The notes beneath the pieces are model-generated. The model was not told where the DNA came from. It worked only from the letters and a program-made list of their open reading frames with translations, and did no database searches. Shown here piece after piece: positions 39,501 to 51,500 of a stretch of 64,000 bases of DNA. This stretch comes from Ursus arctos (Eukaryota > Chordata > Mammalia > Carnivora > Ursidae), in NCBI RefSeq assembly GCF_023065955.2, contig NW_026623100.1, positions 67,088,727 to 67,152,726 on the forward strand, written 5' to 3'. Each line of letters begins with the position of its first letter. Position 1 is the first letter of the stretch. The translations under genes were made by a program, and so were the position numbers.

Positions 39501-42500
39501 TCAGCTTTTACTCGTACTGTGTCCCCTGGATCTATATCACCGATTCATGGACAGGTGTGTATCTTTAATTTTGTGTGTGTTATCCTTCTTTTTTAAGATT
39601 TATTTATTTTGGTGGGGAGGAGAGTACGCACAAGCAGGGGAAGGAGCAGGGAGAGCGAGAAACTCAGGCAGACTCCATGCTGAGCACAGAGCCTGATGTG
39701 GGGCTCAGTCTCACAATCCTGAGATCACAACCTGAGCCAAAATCAAGAGTCGGACACTCAACTGACTGAGCCATCCAGGCGCCCCTGTGTTCTTTATTCT
39801 TTGACATTGCTCCTGTTCACATAAAATAGAATGAAGATTTTTGTACAAAAGCATCATTTACTTTTTTTTTTTTTTAAGATTTTATTTATTTGACAGAGAG
39901 ACAGCTAGTGAGAGAGGGAACACAAGCAGGGGGAGTGGGAGAGGAAGAAGCAGGCTCCCAGCGGAGGAGCCCAGTGTGGGGCTCGATCTCAGGACCCCGG
40001 TATCATGACCTGAGCCAAAGGCAGACACTTAACAACTGATCCCCCCAGGCGCCCCGTCTTTTACTCTTTTAACCGGAGTTTGTAGCATTTGATTTCTGTT
40101 CTTATTGTTCACATGTGATGTGATGTAAAGAAATTATTATTACTTAGAAGTTTTTCAACAATTCATTTTCATAGCATCTAGTTGCTACCAGTTAAGGTTT
40201 CTAAGCTCAAAATGTCATCCTCACAAATCTGGTTATATTATTCGTAATTCATAGTTATTGTAAGAAGATATTTGGGCTTGGGAGGTTTTGGTTTTTTTTC
40301 TTCTTAAAGAAGTTATTTGTGTGGGAACTATGTTATATATATTTAGCCTCTAATTTAGATGTAACCATTACAGGCATTGTTACATTAACATTATTGAAAA
40401 GAAATCACAGACTTCATCAGAATAGAGCCCAGAGATTTCACTTTCACTCAAAAAAATATTTATTACGTTACCATAGGTTCCAGGCATTTCATTATGTGCT
40501 GGAAATTTAATGGAAAAAAAAAGTCTCTGCCATTAAGAAGTCATAATCTAATGAGACAGACACAGAAATAAATCACTGTAGCAGCGCCTGGGCAGCTCAG
40601 ATAGTTAAGCATCTGCCTTCGGCTCAGGTCATGATCTCCAAGTCCTGGGAACAAGCCCCGCATTGGGTTCCCTGCTCAGCAGGGAGTCTGCTGCTTCCCT
40701 CTCCCTCTGCCCCACCTTGTGCTCACTTGTGCTCTCTCTCTCTCAAATAATAAATAAATCTTTAAAATCTTTAAAAAATAAATCTTAAAAAAAAGTAATT
40801 GTAAAGTATGAGAAGTATTGTAATAAAGATACTCTACAAAGTCTTGAGATATATACAGCTGAGAGAGATCTCATTCAATCTGTGGGAATTGGAGCAGGGT
40901 TCACAAAGGGCCAGGTATTTGGGCAGGACCTTTGAAGATAAGTAAGATTTTAGCAAACAGAGAAGGAAAGTTATTCCTGTGAAAAAAATAATTTGGGGAA
41001 GATCAGTGAGGCATATTAACACAAGGAGTTTGCAGGATGAAAAGTGTGGCTAGAGTACAGGATTCATGGAGAAAGGGTTAAGAAGTGAAGTTAGAGGTGG
41101 AGGTTTATTTGTGAAGTGTTTAATACAGTGCCCAGCAACTTGGCAGTGGGCAGCTCCTGAAAGTTTCTAAGAGGTATATATTTTAGAAACCTAACTCTGG
41201 CAGTAGTACAGGGGCCAGATTGGTGAAAGAAAGCAACGGAAGGAGATCAAGTAAGGAAGGATGCTACTGTGGCTAAGTAACAAAAGAGGACGAGGTGAGC
41301 CAGTGCCACAGTAAAGAAGACGTGTAGAAGAGGAAATGGATTGCCCCTCTATACATTTTCAGGATCTTTAGCTCGAGTAACAGGAAGGATGGTGATGGCC
41401 TTGTCTTGGGTGGGCATTGCAAGAGGAGTGGGTTCCATGAGTTCTAAAAATGATACATCCCACACGTGCAACTTAGGTATCTGGTTTAGAGACAACCTGG
41501 TGGGAAGGCCCAGTAAGCAGTCTGACTTAAAATTCTGGAGCTCAGGAGATAAAGTTACAAATAAGATATAGATTTGAGGGACACCTGGGTGGCTCAGTTG
41601 GTTAAGCATCTGCCGTAGGCTCGGATCATGATCCTGGGGTCCTGGGATCGAGTCCTGTGTCGGGCTCCTTGCTTGGTGGAGAGTCTGCTTCTCCATCTGC
41701 CTGCTGCTCCTCTGGCTTGTGCTCTCGCTCTCTCTCTCTCTCTCTCTCTCTGACAAATGAATAAATAAAATCTTAAAAAAAAAAAAAAAAGATACAGATT
41801 TGAAGGATGCCTGAGTGGCTCAGTTGGGTAGGTGTCTGCCTTCAGCTCAGGTCATGACCCCATGATCCTGGGATCAAGTCCCTCATAGGGCTCCTTGCTC
41901 AGTGGGGAGCCTGCTTCTCCCTCTGCCTGCTACTCCCCCTGCTTATGTACTCTCCCTCTTTTTCTCTCTCTCTGACAAATAAATAAATAAAATCTTTTTT
42001 TTTTTTTTAAAGATACAGATTTGAAAAGGCATAGACATAAGTAAGATAATTTAGTGAAATCATGTGAAACAGGAAAGGAAAGGGCCTGGACCAAAGAGGG
42101 GATCCATCCATCACCAGAGAGTGAGCTTTCAGAATGGCAGGGGGTGTTAAGTGATGTCAGGACTGTTCAGACATCAGGGAAAATAAGGGTTTGGAAGAAG
42201 GTTTTTGGGCTTTGACGTTATCAATGACCTTGTCAAGAAGAGGTTCAGTAGTGTGGTGGGTGCAGAACCTAAATTAAAATGGATTGAGTTTGTCTTTAAG
42301 GAATTTAGAAGTAGAGGTAGGGAGGTGGAGAGATTGACTATCTCAGAGAGGCACTTCACGATGTACAAACTATTTTTAGAAAATGGAGGGCATAGTAGAA
42401 GATTTAGAGCACAGGTAAAGAAATTAGCCTTATCAACAAAACACTCCTGAGAGGAGGCAAAGAGAGGAGAATGAGTAAGAATAGGAGGAGGAAGTTCAGG

Positions 42501-45500
42501 GACGGAGAGCAGAAAAGTGGAGGGAGGCAGAGCACAAGTGCATCTGCACTCCTAGTGGTGTGACCTGGTGGGACCTGCCGTGACCGCAGGGAGGGACACT
42601 GGGAACTGGAGGACAGGAAGAGGCTGTAGTAGCTCTTTGCATTTGTTCTGTGACATCTACTGGATGGATTTATGAATGCTTTCTTGAGTGCCCAGTGTTT
42701 CTCTTCCAATCCAGTGATACTTCATGCCAATGTGTTTCCTTGAGTGGTAGGTGTTCAGTCTTTAACTTTTAACAGAAGGCTACTCAAACGTTCTCTGTCA
42801 TATATCATTTTAAATCCGTTAGTAGATAAAGGTTATCTTAAGTCACCACCACACCAAACTAGTCTCTGTTTAAACAGTAAGTAAGTTATATGTTAGGAAA
42901 CAGAAATCATGGTTACCTTTTTTTTTTTTTTTTTTTTTTTTTTGTGGTTTTGTATTCACAGGGACAGGTTGTAGAAAACCTAAAGGCACAGGCCCTTTGT
43001 TCTTGGACTGCAAAGAAAGATAACCACTTGAACTTCTCAAAACATGATATTATTACTGTCTTGGAGCAGCAAGAAAATTGGTGGTTTGGGGAGGTACATG
43101 GAGGAAGAGGATGGTTTCCAAAATCTTATGTCAAAATCATCCCTGGGAGTGAAGTCAAGCGGGAAGAGTAAGCATTTTGTGTTTTCTGAGATGTGGATGT
43201 TGGTATTTCCACTAATGAGTCCGCCGTAAAACCACTGGCTGTTCGTCAAATAAAACATTTATGCTTGAGTTTGACCATCAGAAGGGTCATTCCTAGAGTG
43301 AAAAAAGCGCACTTCAGATATTTGTACCAGTTTTAGAATATCTTTTATTCTAGTTATTTCAGATTCCTAAAGTTCTCAAAGTGCTGTAAATTTGAGATCT
43401 GTTGTTTTCTTTGTGCTATCAGGTCAGTTAGAGAAGTTACTTTCATTTCCTTTGGAGCACTTCTCCCTTGTTATTTACTATGCACTGTTGGTTTTTAAAT
43501 AAATGTTTACTGAGTACCTCCCTTTTGCCGAAGTGTAGGGCTTGCCATTTCTGGGCCTCCAGAATTCCTTGAAGATCACACCTCTCTTACTGCTTATAAC
43601 AGACTGGGCTGTAGTTATGCATTTTCTTGCCCATATCCCTTATTAGAGCATAAGCTTCAGGAGGACAGGGTCCATGTCTGTTGTTTATTTTTCAGTTTTC
43701 CCCTGCCTCATGTCATCTCAGTCATGTTAGTTCAGTGAATAAGGAGAGGAGTCAGTGAAGGGACAATCAGTTGAATCCATTTTAAATGAACAGCAAGTAA
43801 AAACTAGACAAGATCTCTGGCCATTATTTCCCATTCCGCAGAGGAGTGAGGTCTTCAAATATCTTTAAGATGTTTAAGAAACAAGTACTGTAATGTAGTG
43901 ATAGACAACTGTCTCTTGTGTTTTACATGGAAGTTTATCTAAATAGAAAAGTGATGGGATTGAATGAAAAGAGACAGGTCTTTGGAAATCAAGAGGCTTA
44001 TTACGTTCTGATTCTGCTATTTTTTGTCAGGCTGTATGGAATAACTTGCTTTGTCTGCAGTTTTCTAATTGATGAGATAAAAAGAGTAAATTGATCTTTA
44101 GAAACTCTTTCAATGCTGAGACTCTGTGTGTGAATTTTTAGTTCAAATGCAGAAATTTACTTTTCAGACTGACACAGAATTTTAGACTTAGAATTGAGTA
44201 AGTGATAACAATTCAGAGCTGACACGTGCATATTGGCACTGAGCTGGGCCCTTTATAGGAATTATCTTATTTACACACCATAACATTTTATGGAGTAGAA
44301 AACTTAAGTGCAAAGACAGTAAGTTTAAATGTGTTTTTCCCCCTAACTTTTCATTCAGTTACTGATCTTTTCTAACAGATAAGGCATGTAACTTGAAAGC
44401 TTATAGTAACGGAGAGATCATGCCCTAAGCAAGGCAGTCTGTTCAGCTATGGCCATGAGCTGTAGTAAGCTTCCACTCTGTTCCCCTGAGAACTGCCTTA
44501 TCGTACAGTTTCTTCAAGGGTCCTGGGAAGCACTGGTACATCCTACAGATGTCTAGTTCTTAAACATGACAAGTTTTCCAGATTTTTTAAAAACAGTTTC
44601 CTGGGTTAAATTGGAAATTAAAGCTTTACCGGTTCTGAAATATAAAAATAAAGTTCTATTATTTTTATATATTTAAATGTAGTGTGCTCTAAACAAATAT
44701 TAAAATTTATATATTGTTATATTGTCCTTGTTTCTCCCTATACCAAGCCAAGCCCCCTATGTACTTTAGTAAATAACTGTCCATTTACCAAAGCACTTGT
44801 ATCTTTTAAAATCCTTTAGCAAGGCAAAGTATCTCACACTTGAAAAAACTGTTTATAAATCATGTTGAAATTACTTTATTAAAAAATTTAGACGTCTGTA
44901 ACTGTAGGCCCTTCTTAGTCCCCAGGCAATTTTGTGTATGAGAATATTTCTAGCCTGTGTACTGAGCCAATATTTAAATCAATTTTGGAAAGCTCTAAAA
45001 GAAAGTATTGCAAACACCTGCTGTATCACCTTTCTTGGTTTTTGCTTGTTGATGTCTTTGTTTCATTATTGTTTTTTTTTAATCTGTTTGTGTATTTATC
45101 TGGCAGCCCAGAAGCTTTGTATGCAGCTATAAACAAGAAACCTACCTCTGCAGCCTATACAGTTGGAGAAGGTGAGTTTTTGGCAATTTGTAAATTAAAT
45201 GGGAGTCAGATTAGCTATTGACTAATTATCTAACTTCCTACAGTTGTTATTTCCCCTGTTTCTGTGTCTTCAGTGTTAAAGTGGGTTTAGGAGAACTTGC
45301 CCCTTATCTATTTCATATGAATATTTAGAATATAGAAAAAAAAATGGCACTTTTAGAAAATCAGTGCTATAAAAATTAGCAATAAAATCATAAATAAAAA
45401 ATGTTGAAATGAGATAGCATGAAGGTTTTTGTTTTCCTGTTACTAGATATCTAGGTTACATATATTTAGGAGGTAAGGCAATTTTAGTACATTTAGTTAT

Positions 45501-48500
45501 TTACAAATTGCATTTTAATTACAGCATATCATATAAATCATTAGATTTGAAATCAAGGTACACTTTACCATAATTATTACAAAGAAATTTTTTTCTGTAG
45601 CCCTTTGGGTTGACTAATAACTTATTTTTTATTTTAATGTACTAAAAAATGAAAGATTTGTCTACCCTAAGTTTCAGACATTTTTATTTAACACTTACAT
45701 AACTTTATAAATGAATTGTGTACATCCATTGTAAAATTAGTTGAATATTAGAAGTACATTTTATGTTTATATTATTGCTCAAGAAAATCAGTTTAATGGT
45801 AAATTAAACCATTTATTCAGTATCTACTATGTTTAAGATTCTGTGCTAAAGCCTGAAAAATACAAGGATGAATAAAACACAGTTTCCCAAGTTCTCACAG
45901 TAGACTGGAGAGTATAGGCATACCATTGTAAGAAATCCTATAATGAGTACATAGAACTTAATTTTGAGGACCTATGAATCCACAGACATGGCAGTGTTGA
46001 ATCATCTTAAGCAAGGAGTAGAGTTTCGCATAGTGACGAAGGAAGAGAAAGCTGTTGTGGACAGTGAAAGTCAAGAGCCAGGGCGTGGCTGTGAAAGGTT
46101 AGGTTAGAGATCGCAGATTGCCAGCAAGGCTGGAACCGTTAGGTTCACTGTGGAATGAGTGCTGTGAAGTGAGTCTGGGAAGGGAGCAAGGAGTGTCTGG
46201 GGAGGACCTTGCTCATTGCAGCATACCTAAACCTTGCAGGCATTTTTGGTTTTGTTAAATCGCCTAAATTGAGTAATACTGGGAACATGAACAGTAAATA
46301 GGTTGTAGATGGTGTTCCTAGTCCTTTCTAGTTTATGATGTACAGATGAAATTCCATGTTGACAAATAAAAATAACTAGAAAAGAAAGACTTCTGCAGCC
46401 AGCTCATTTTTTATTCTAAGTAGCAGTAATGACAGGTCACATAAATAAATAAAACCTTTAAAAAAAAAAAAAAGAAAGAAATTATGAAATAATTGCCTCA
46501 TTCTTTTTTCTATTTTAAGATCTTTTTACATTAGGTGTCCTTAAGTTACAAGGTCTTTTACAGTTACTTTACACAAGGTTTGAAGATAACATAATTTTTT
46601 TCTTTCTATAATCTTACAACTAAAATTAGTTTCTTTTTGCTTTGTTTCCTACAGAGTATATTGCACTTTATTCATATTCAAGTGTAGAACCTGGAGATTT
46701 GACTTTCACTGAAGGTGAAGAAATATTGGTGACCCAGAAAGATGGAGAGTGGTGGACAGGAAGCATTGGAGATAGAACTGGAATTTTTCCATCAAATTAT
46801 GTCAAACCAAAAGATCAAGAGGTAGGGTTATTTTGGTATAGAAACAAAATGATTCCATTTCTGTGGATCGAGATTCATCCGTAAAACAGACTCATGTATA
46901 TATGGTTTTGTTCCGGCTTTGGTTATAAGGAAACCACTGAAGGTGGCACCAATAAAATAGAGTTTATTACAGGGATCCTGTTAGATAAGTGGAACAGGAT
47001 TTCATGAAATTTATAAGACTAGGAGCCGTAGATAGGGCTGGGCCTCATGGTAACTGAAGCTAGGAAATAGTCCCAGATCCACGAGATCAACTTGAAGGGG
47101 TCAGTAAAACTTTACTTTGGGCTCTGACATTAATGTGACTCAGCCTGCACTCTGAGCTCCTGCTTCTTTTTGACCCAAACCTAGTGTGTACAGTGCAGCA
47201 GTTCTCAAACTTTTTGGTTTCAGGAACTTTACATTCTTAAAAATTATTGGGGATTCTTGGAGCACCTGGGGGTGGCTCAGTCAGCTGAGCAACGGACTTT
47301 TGATTTCACCTCAGGTCATGATCTCAGCAGGGTCTTGAGATCGGCCCTTGCGTCATAGGGCTCTGTGCTCAGCAGGGAGTCTGCTTGAGATTCTTTCCCC
47401 TCTGCCCCCCCCCTCACACTCTCTCTCCCTCTCTCTCTCTCTCAAATAAATAAATCTTTTTAAAAAATTATTGGGGACTCTATAAAGAGTTTTTAAAAAT
47501 ATATGGGTTGGGGGCACCTGGGTGGCTCAGTTGATGAAGCGTCTGCCTTTGGCTGAGGTCATGATCCCAGGGTCCTGGGATTGAGCCCCATGTGGGGCTC
47601 CCTACTCAGTGGGGAGCCTGCTTCTACGTCTCCCTCTGCCTGCCACTCCCCCTGGTTGTGATGTCTCTTCTCTCTCTCTCTCAAATAAATAAATAAATAA
47701 ATAAATAAATAAAATCTTTAAAAAATACATATATGGGTTAAAATACATATATAGGTTATATATAGTTGTATTTTCCATATTAGAAATTAAAACTGGAATT
47801 TTAAAAATAATTTACTCATTTTAAAGTAACAAAAGTAGGGATGCCTGGATGGCTCAGTCATTGAAGGCATCTGCTTTCCCAGGGTCCTGGGTTCAAGTCC
47901 TGCATCAGGCTCCTAGCTCAACGGGGAGTCTGCTTCTCCCTCTGCCTGCCACTCCCCCTGCTTGTGCTCACTCTCTCTGACAAATAAATAAATAAAATCT
48001 TTAAAAAAAATAAAGTAACAGAAGTAAACCCATTACATGGTAATATAAATAACTTGATTTTTATGAAAAATAACACTATATTTTCAAACAAAAAAGTTTG
48101 GTAAAACATCTCTTTAATGTCTGGCTTAACTTGAAGACAGCTAGATTCTTCTCTGTTTCAGTATTTAGTCTGTTGTGATACATTCTTTTGGTTGACATAT
48201 GTGAAGAAAATTCAGCCTCACACAGATATGGGAGAAAGCAGAAGTATTTTAATAACGTCCTCAGGTGTCTGTGGTTATTCTTTGATATTACTATACCAAA
48301 ACTTAATAAGTGTTAAATTGTTATAGGTTAGTTACACGTGGAATCTAAAGCCATGTCAGTGAACATTTCTTCCTGTTATATTAAAATTCACCACTCTATT
48401 TTGACATTGAATGGATTTTTTACCCATGCATTGGTCATTTGGAAAATACAGAATCACTGAGTTAAGCAAATATTCCTTGTATTGACACATTTCATTGTAC

Positions 48501-51500
48501 AGTATCAAAAAGTTTTATTTGTTAATATCACCACAGATCTCATAGGAAAATCTTCAGATACTTCGAAACTATCAAGCTCATGGTGGTAGATACAAGTTTT
48601 CTAAAACTTCAATTTTCTCTTGAAATCTTGAATTTCATCATTGGCAACAAGTCCTTGTCAGCTGTATTCCTTGATGTGACAGGCATACTTCATCTTTGAG
48701 AAAATGTCTGCTAAATCCTGAGTCTGAAGAGTTGTCTTTCATTCGTTCTTTCAAGTAAAAATGTCCCATGAAAAACCCAGTTTAGCTCACAGTTTAATCA
48801 CACAAGTGCTTCTCTTTGAGATAGCCATCTTGCTATTTCGGTATGCAGCAGAAACACCGTAGGCTTGCTTCCATTTAGTCACACAGAATTTTTAAAAGGT
48901 CACATATTTCATTAAGATTTCATAACATTTTTACTGCTTGATCAAAGGCATTCTTAAGGGCAGCTGGTTTTGTTTGTTCTGTGAATATGTGGTTGTGAAG
49001 AATACTCTGACTGCTAGTATAATTTGGCACCACTGTCATGATTCATGCTAAGGCATCAGCAGTTTTACCCATCAGTGTAAATGTCAACATAGTGAAGGAG
49101 GTAAATAAAGTCTTAATACTGTTAATGAAAAAGGCCTTTATCTTCTGGACCCCTGAAAGGGGCTCAAGGATTGTCCCCAGGGATCCACAAACCACACAGT
49201 GAGAACCATCTAGGTTGACTTCTGGCTCCAACACTTAGAGCCAGTTGTTTCACCTTTCTGTACCTCAGTTTCCTTCTCCGTAACATGGGGATAATCCTAA
49301 TAAGTGTTCTGTTCCTTCCCTTTACTTGTTCAGATTCCTGAAATGAAGAAAGCTGGTTGGCCCAACTATCCTGTATAGCCAAACTGAGGTTGTACTTGCT
49401 ACCCAGGGCATGGATTTTTTTGTTCTTATGTCAGATTCATGGGGAATATGCAAAAAAAATAAAACCATTGTCTCCTAGGCAGCAGGAGTAAAACTCATGT
49501 ATGCCCTAAGATATGTTGTATGTGGTGGGCATTGATGCTAACCTGATAAATGAGAGGTATCTGGTCACGTTTGATATTCAGGAAAGATGCATTAAATAAG
49601 CTATTGTTGTTGAATCAGTGGATGCCAACATCAACCACTTGTCTATAATGTCTGTTAGTAGACCATATCTCCCCATAATTATGTGTTGGATTCTTCACTT
49701 ACTTGGTTAACATAAGGCTAATTGTTATTTTGATCTTCATTTAAAGAAACAGTCCTGGGAATTAGAAATCTCTAATTCCTAATAACCTTTGCACTCTTAC
49801 ATCTGGATTATTAGAAAATGATAAAACAGCATGTTTTTTCCTTACAGAGTTTTGGGAGTGCTAACAAATCTGGAACATCAAACAAGAAACCTGGTATGTA
49901 TAATAATGAAGTTGAAAAATTACTACAGTGTTTAATAGTCTTGAATTCATAGTTTTTGTCTGCCTTCTTTTCAGAGATTGCTCAAGTAACTTCAGCATAT
50001 GTGGCTTCTGGTTCTGAACAACTAAGTCTTGCACCAGGGCAGTTAATATTAATCCTAAAGAAAAATTCAAGTGGGTGGTGGCAAGGAGAATTACAGGTAA
50101 TAACCTTGAAATAACATTTATCATTTTCGTTATAAAAGTAACACATGCTCATTAAAAAATAAAATTAATTAAAATTTTAGATAACCTATAATCATACCAC
50201 TTAATCAGTATTAACATTTTATTTTTTTTTTTTAATTTTTATTTTTTTTTTTTTTTATTTTTATTTTTTTAATGATTTTTTATTATATTATGTTAGTCAC
50301 CATACAGTACATCCCCGGTTTCCGATGTAAGGCTCGATGATTCATTAGTTGTGTATAACACCCAGTGCACCATGCAATACGTGCCCTCCTTACTACCCAT
50401 CACCGGTCTATCCCATTCCCCCACCCCCCTCCCCTCTGAAGTCCTCAGTTTGTTTCTCATAGTCCATAGTCTCTCATGTTTCATTCCCCCTTCTGATTAC
50501 CCCCCCCTTTCTTTATCCCTTTCTTCCCCTACTGATCATCCTAGTTCTTATGTTCCATAGCTGAGAGAAATCATATGATAGTTGTCTTTCTCTGCTTGAC
50601 TTATTTCACTTAGCATTATCTCCTCCAGTGCTGTCCATGTTGTAGCAAATGTTGAGAACTCGTTCTTTCTGATAGCTGAGTAATATTCCATTGTATATAT
50701 GGACCACAACTTCTTAATCCAGTCATCTGTTGAAGGGCATCTCGGCTCCTTCCACGATTTAGCTATTGTGGACATTGCTGCTATGAACATTGGGGTGCAT
50801 ATCGCCCTTCTCTTCACTACGTCTGTATCTTTGGGGTAAATACCCAGTAGTGCAATGGCTGGATCATAGGGTAGCTCAATTTTTAACTTTTTAAGGGACC
50901 TCCACACGGTTTTCCAGAGTGGCTGTACCAACTTGCATTCCCACCAACAATGTAGGAGGGATCCCCTTTCTCCACATCCTCTCCAACAATTGTTGTTTCT
51001 TGCCTTGTCTATTTTTGCCATTCTAACTGGCGTAAGGTGGTATCTCAGTGTGGTTTTGATTTGAATTTCCTTGATGGCTAATGATTTTGAACATTTTTTC
51101 ATGTGTCTGTTAGCCATTTGTATGTCTTCATTGGAAAAGTGTCTGTTCATATCTTCTGCCCATTTTTTGATTTGTTTATTTGTTTCTCGTGTATTGAGTT
51201 TGAGAAGTTCTTTGTAGATCTTGGATACCAGTCCTTTATCTGTAGTGTCATTTGCAAATATATTCTCCCATTCCGTGGGCTGCCTCTTAGTTTTTCTGAC
51301 TGTTTCCTTGGCTGTGCAGAAACTTTTAATCTTGATGAAGTCCCATAAATTCATGTTATCTTTTGTTTCTCTTGCCTTTGGGGATGTATCATGAAAAAGG
51401 TTGCTTTGGCCGATGTCGTAGAGGTTGTTGCCTATGTTCTCCTCTGGAATTTTGATAGATTCCTGTCTCACATTGAGGTCTTTCATCCATTTGGAGTTTA

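Larger units (their letters stand above)
39555..42961 (+). other. ITSN2: ITSN2 intron with five CanSINEs
   Basis: 3.4 kb. CanSINEs at 39590-39785 (-), 39861-40055 (-), 40584-40794 (+), 41578-41788 (+) and 41804-42009 (+). An L2-type end lies at 40450-40570. 40800-41560 and 42025-42900 are AG-rich with no sure family. It ends with a run of about 25 T and TGTGGTTTTGTATTCACAG. Confidence 0.8.
43168..45106 (+). other. ITSN2: ITSN2 intron with L2 and MIR remnants
   Basis: 1.94 kb. L2-type end at about 43620-43740, MIR at 43950-44130, antisense MIR at 44215-44330. 44331-45106 is AT-rich with nothing recognised. Confidence 0.65.
45172..46654 (+). other. ITSN2: ITSN2 intron, L2-like block only
   Basis: 1.48 kb. 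An antisense L2-type end at about 45810-45935. A short SINE-like tail (ATAAATAAATAAAACCTTT plus A13) at 46440-46473 may be a 5'-truncated CanSINE. The rest is AT-rich. Confidence 0.6.
47203..49213 (-). mobile_element. hAT-superfamily DNA transposon remnant
   Basis: The left end CAGCAGTTCTCAAACTTTTT and the right end 'ccacacagtgagaaccatct' (reverse: AGATGGTTCTCACTGTGTGG) act as imperfect terminal inverted repeats. The body has 'aacccattacatggtaatat' and 'cagcctcacacagatatggg', words I know from a hAT group repeat. It is about 2.0 kb including three SINEs and has no open transposase frame. The orientation is nominal. Confidence 0.6.
46822..49847 (+). other. ITSN2: ITSN2 intron dominated by a hAT-like element with SINEs
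   Basis: 3.0 kb. 46822-47195 is unassigned. A hAT-like transposon lies at about 47203-49213 with three CanSINEs inside it, and a MIR at 49214-49330. 49331-49847 shows nothing I recognise. Confidence 0.7.

Noticed and set aside
41349..41756. 135-codon open frame on the - strand over a CanSINE
   Set aside because: It reads the CT repeat and SINE backwards ('[11 protein letters not shown]'), a typical repeat artefact.
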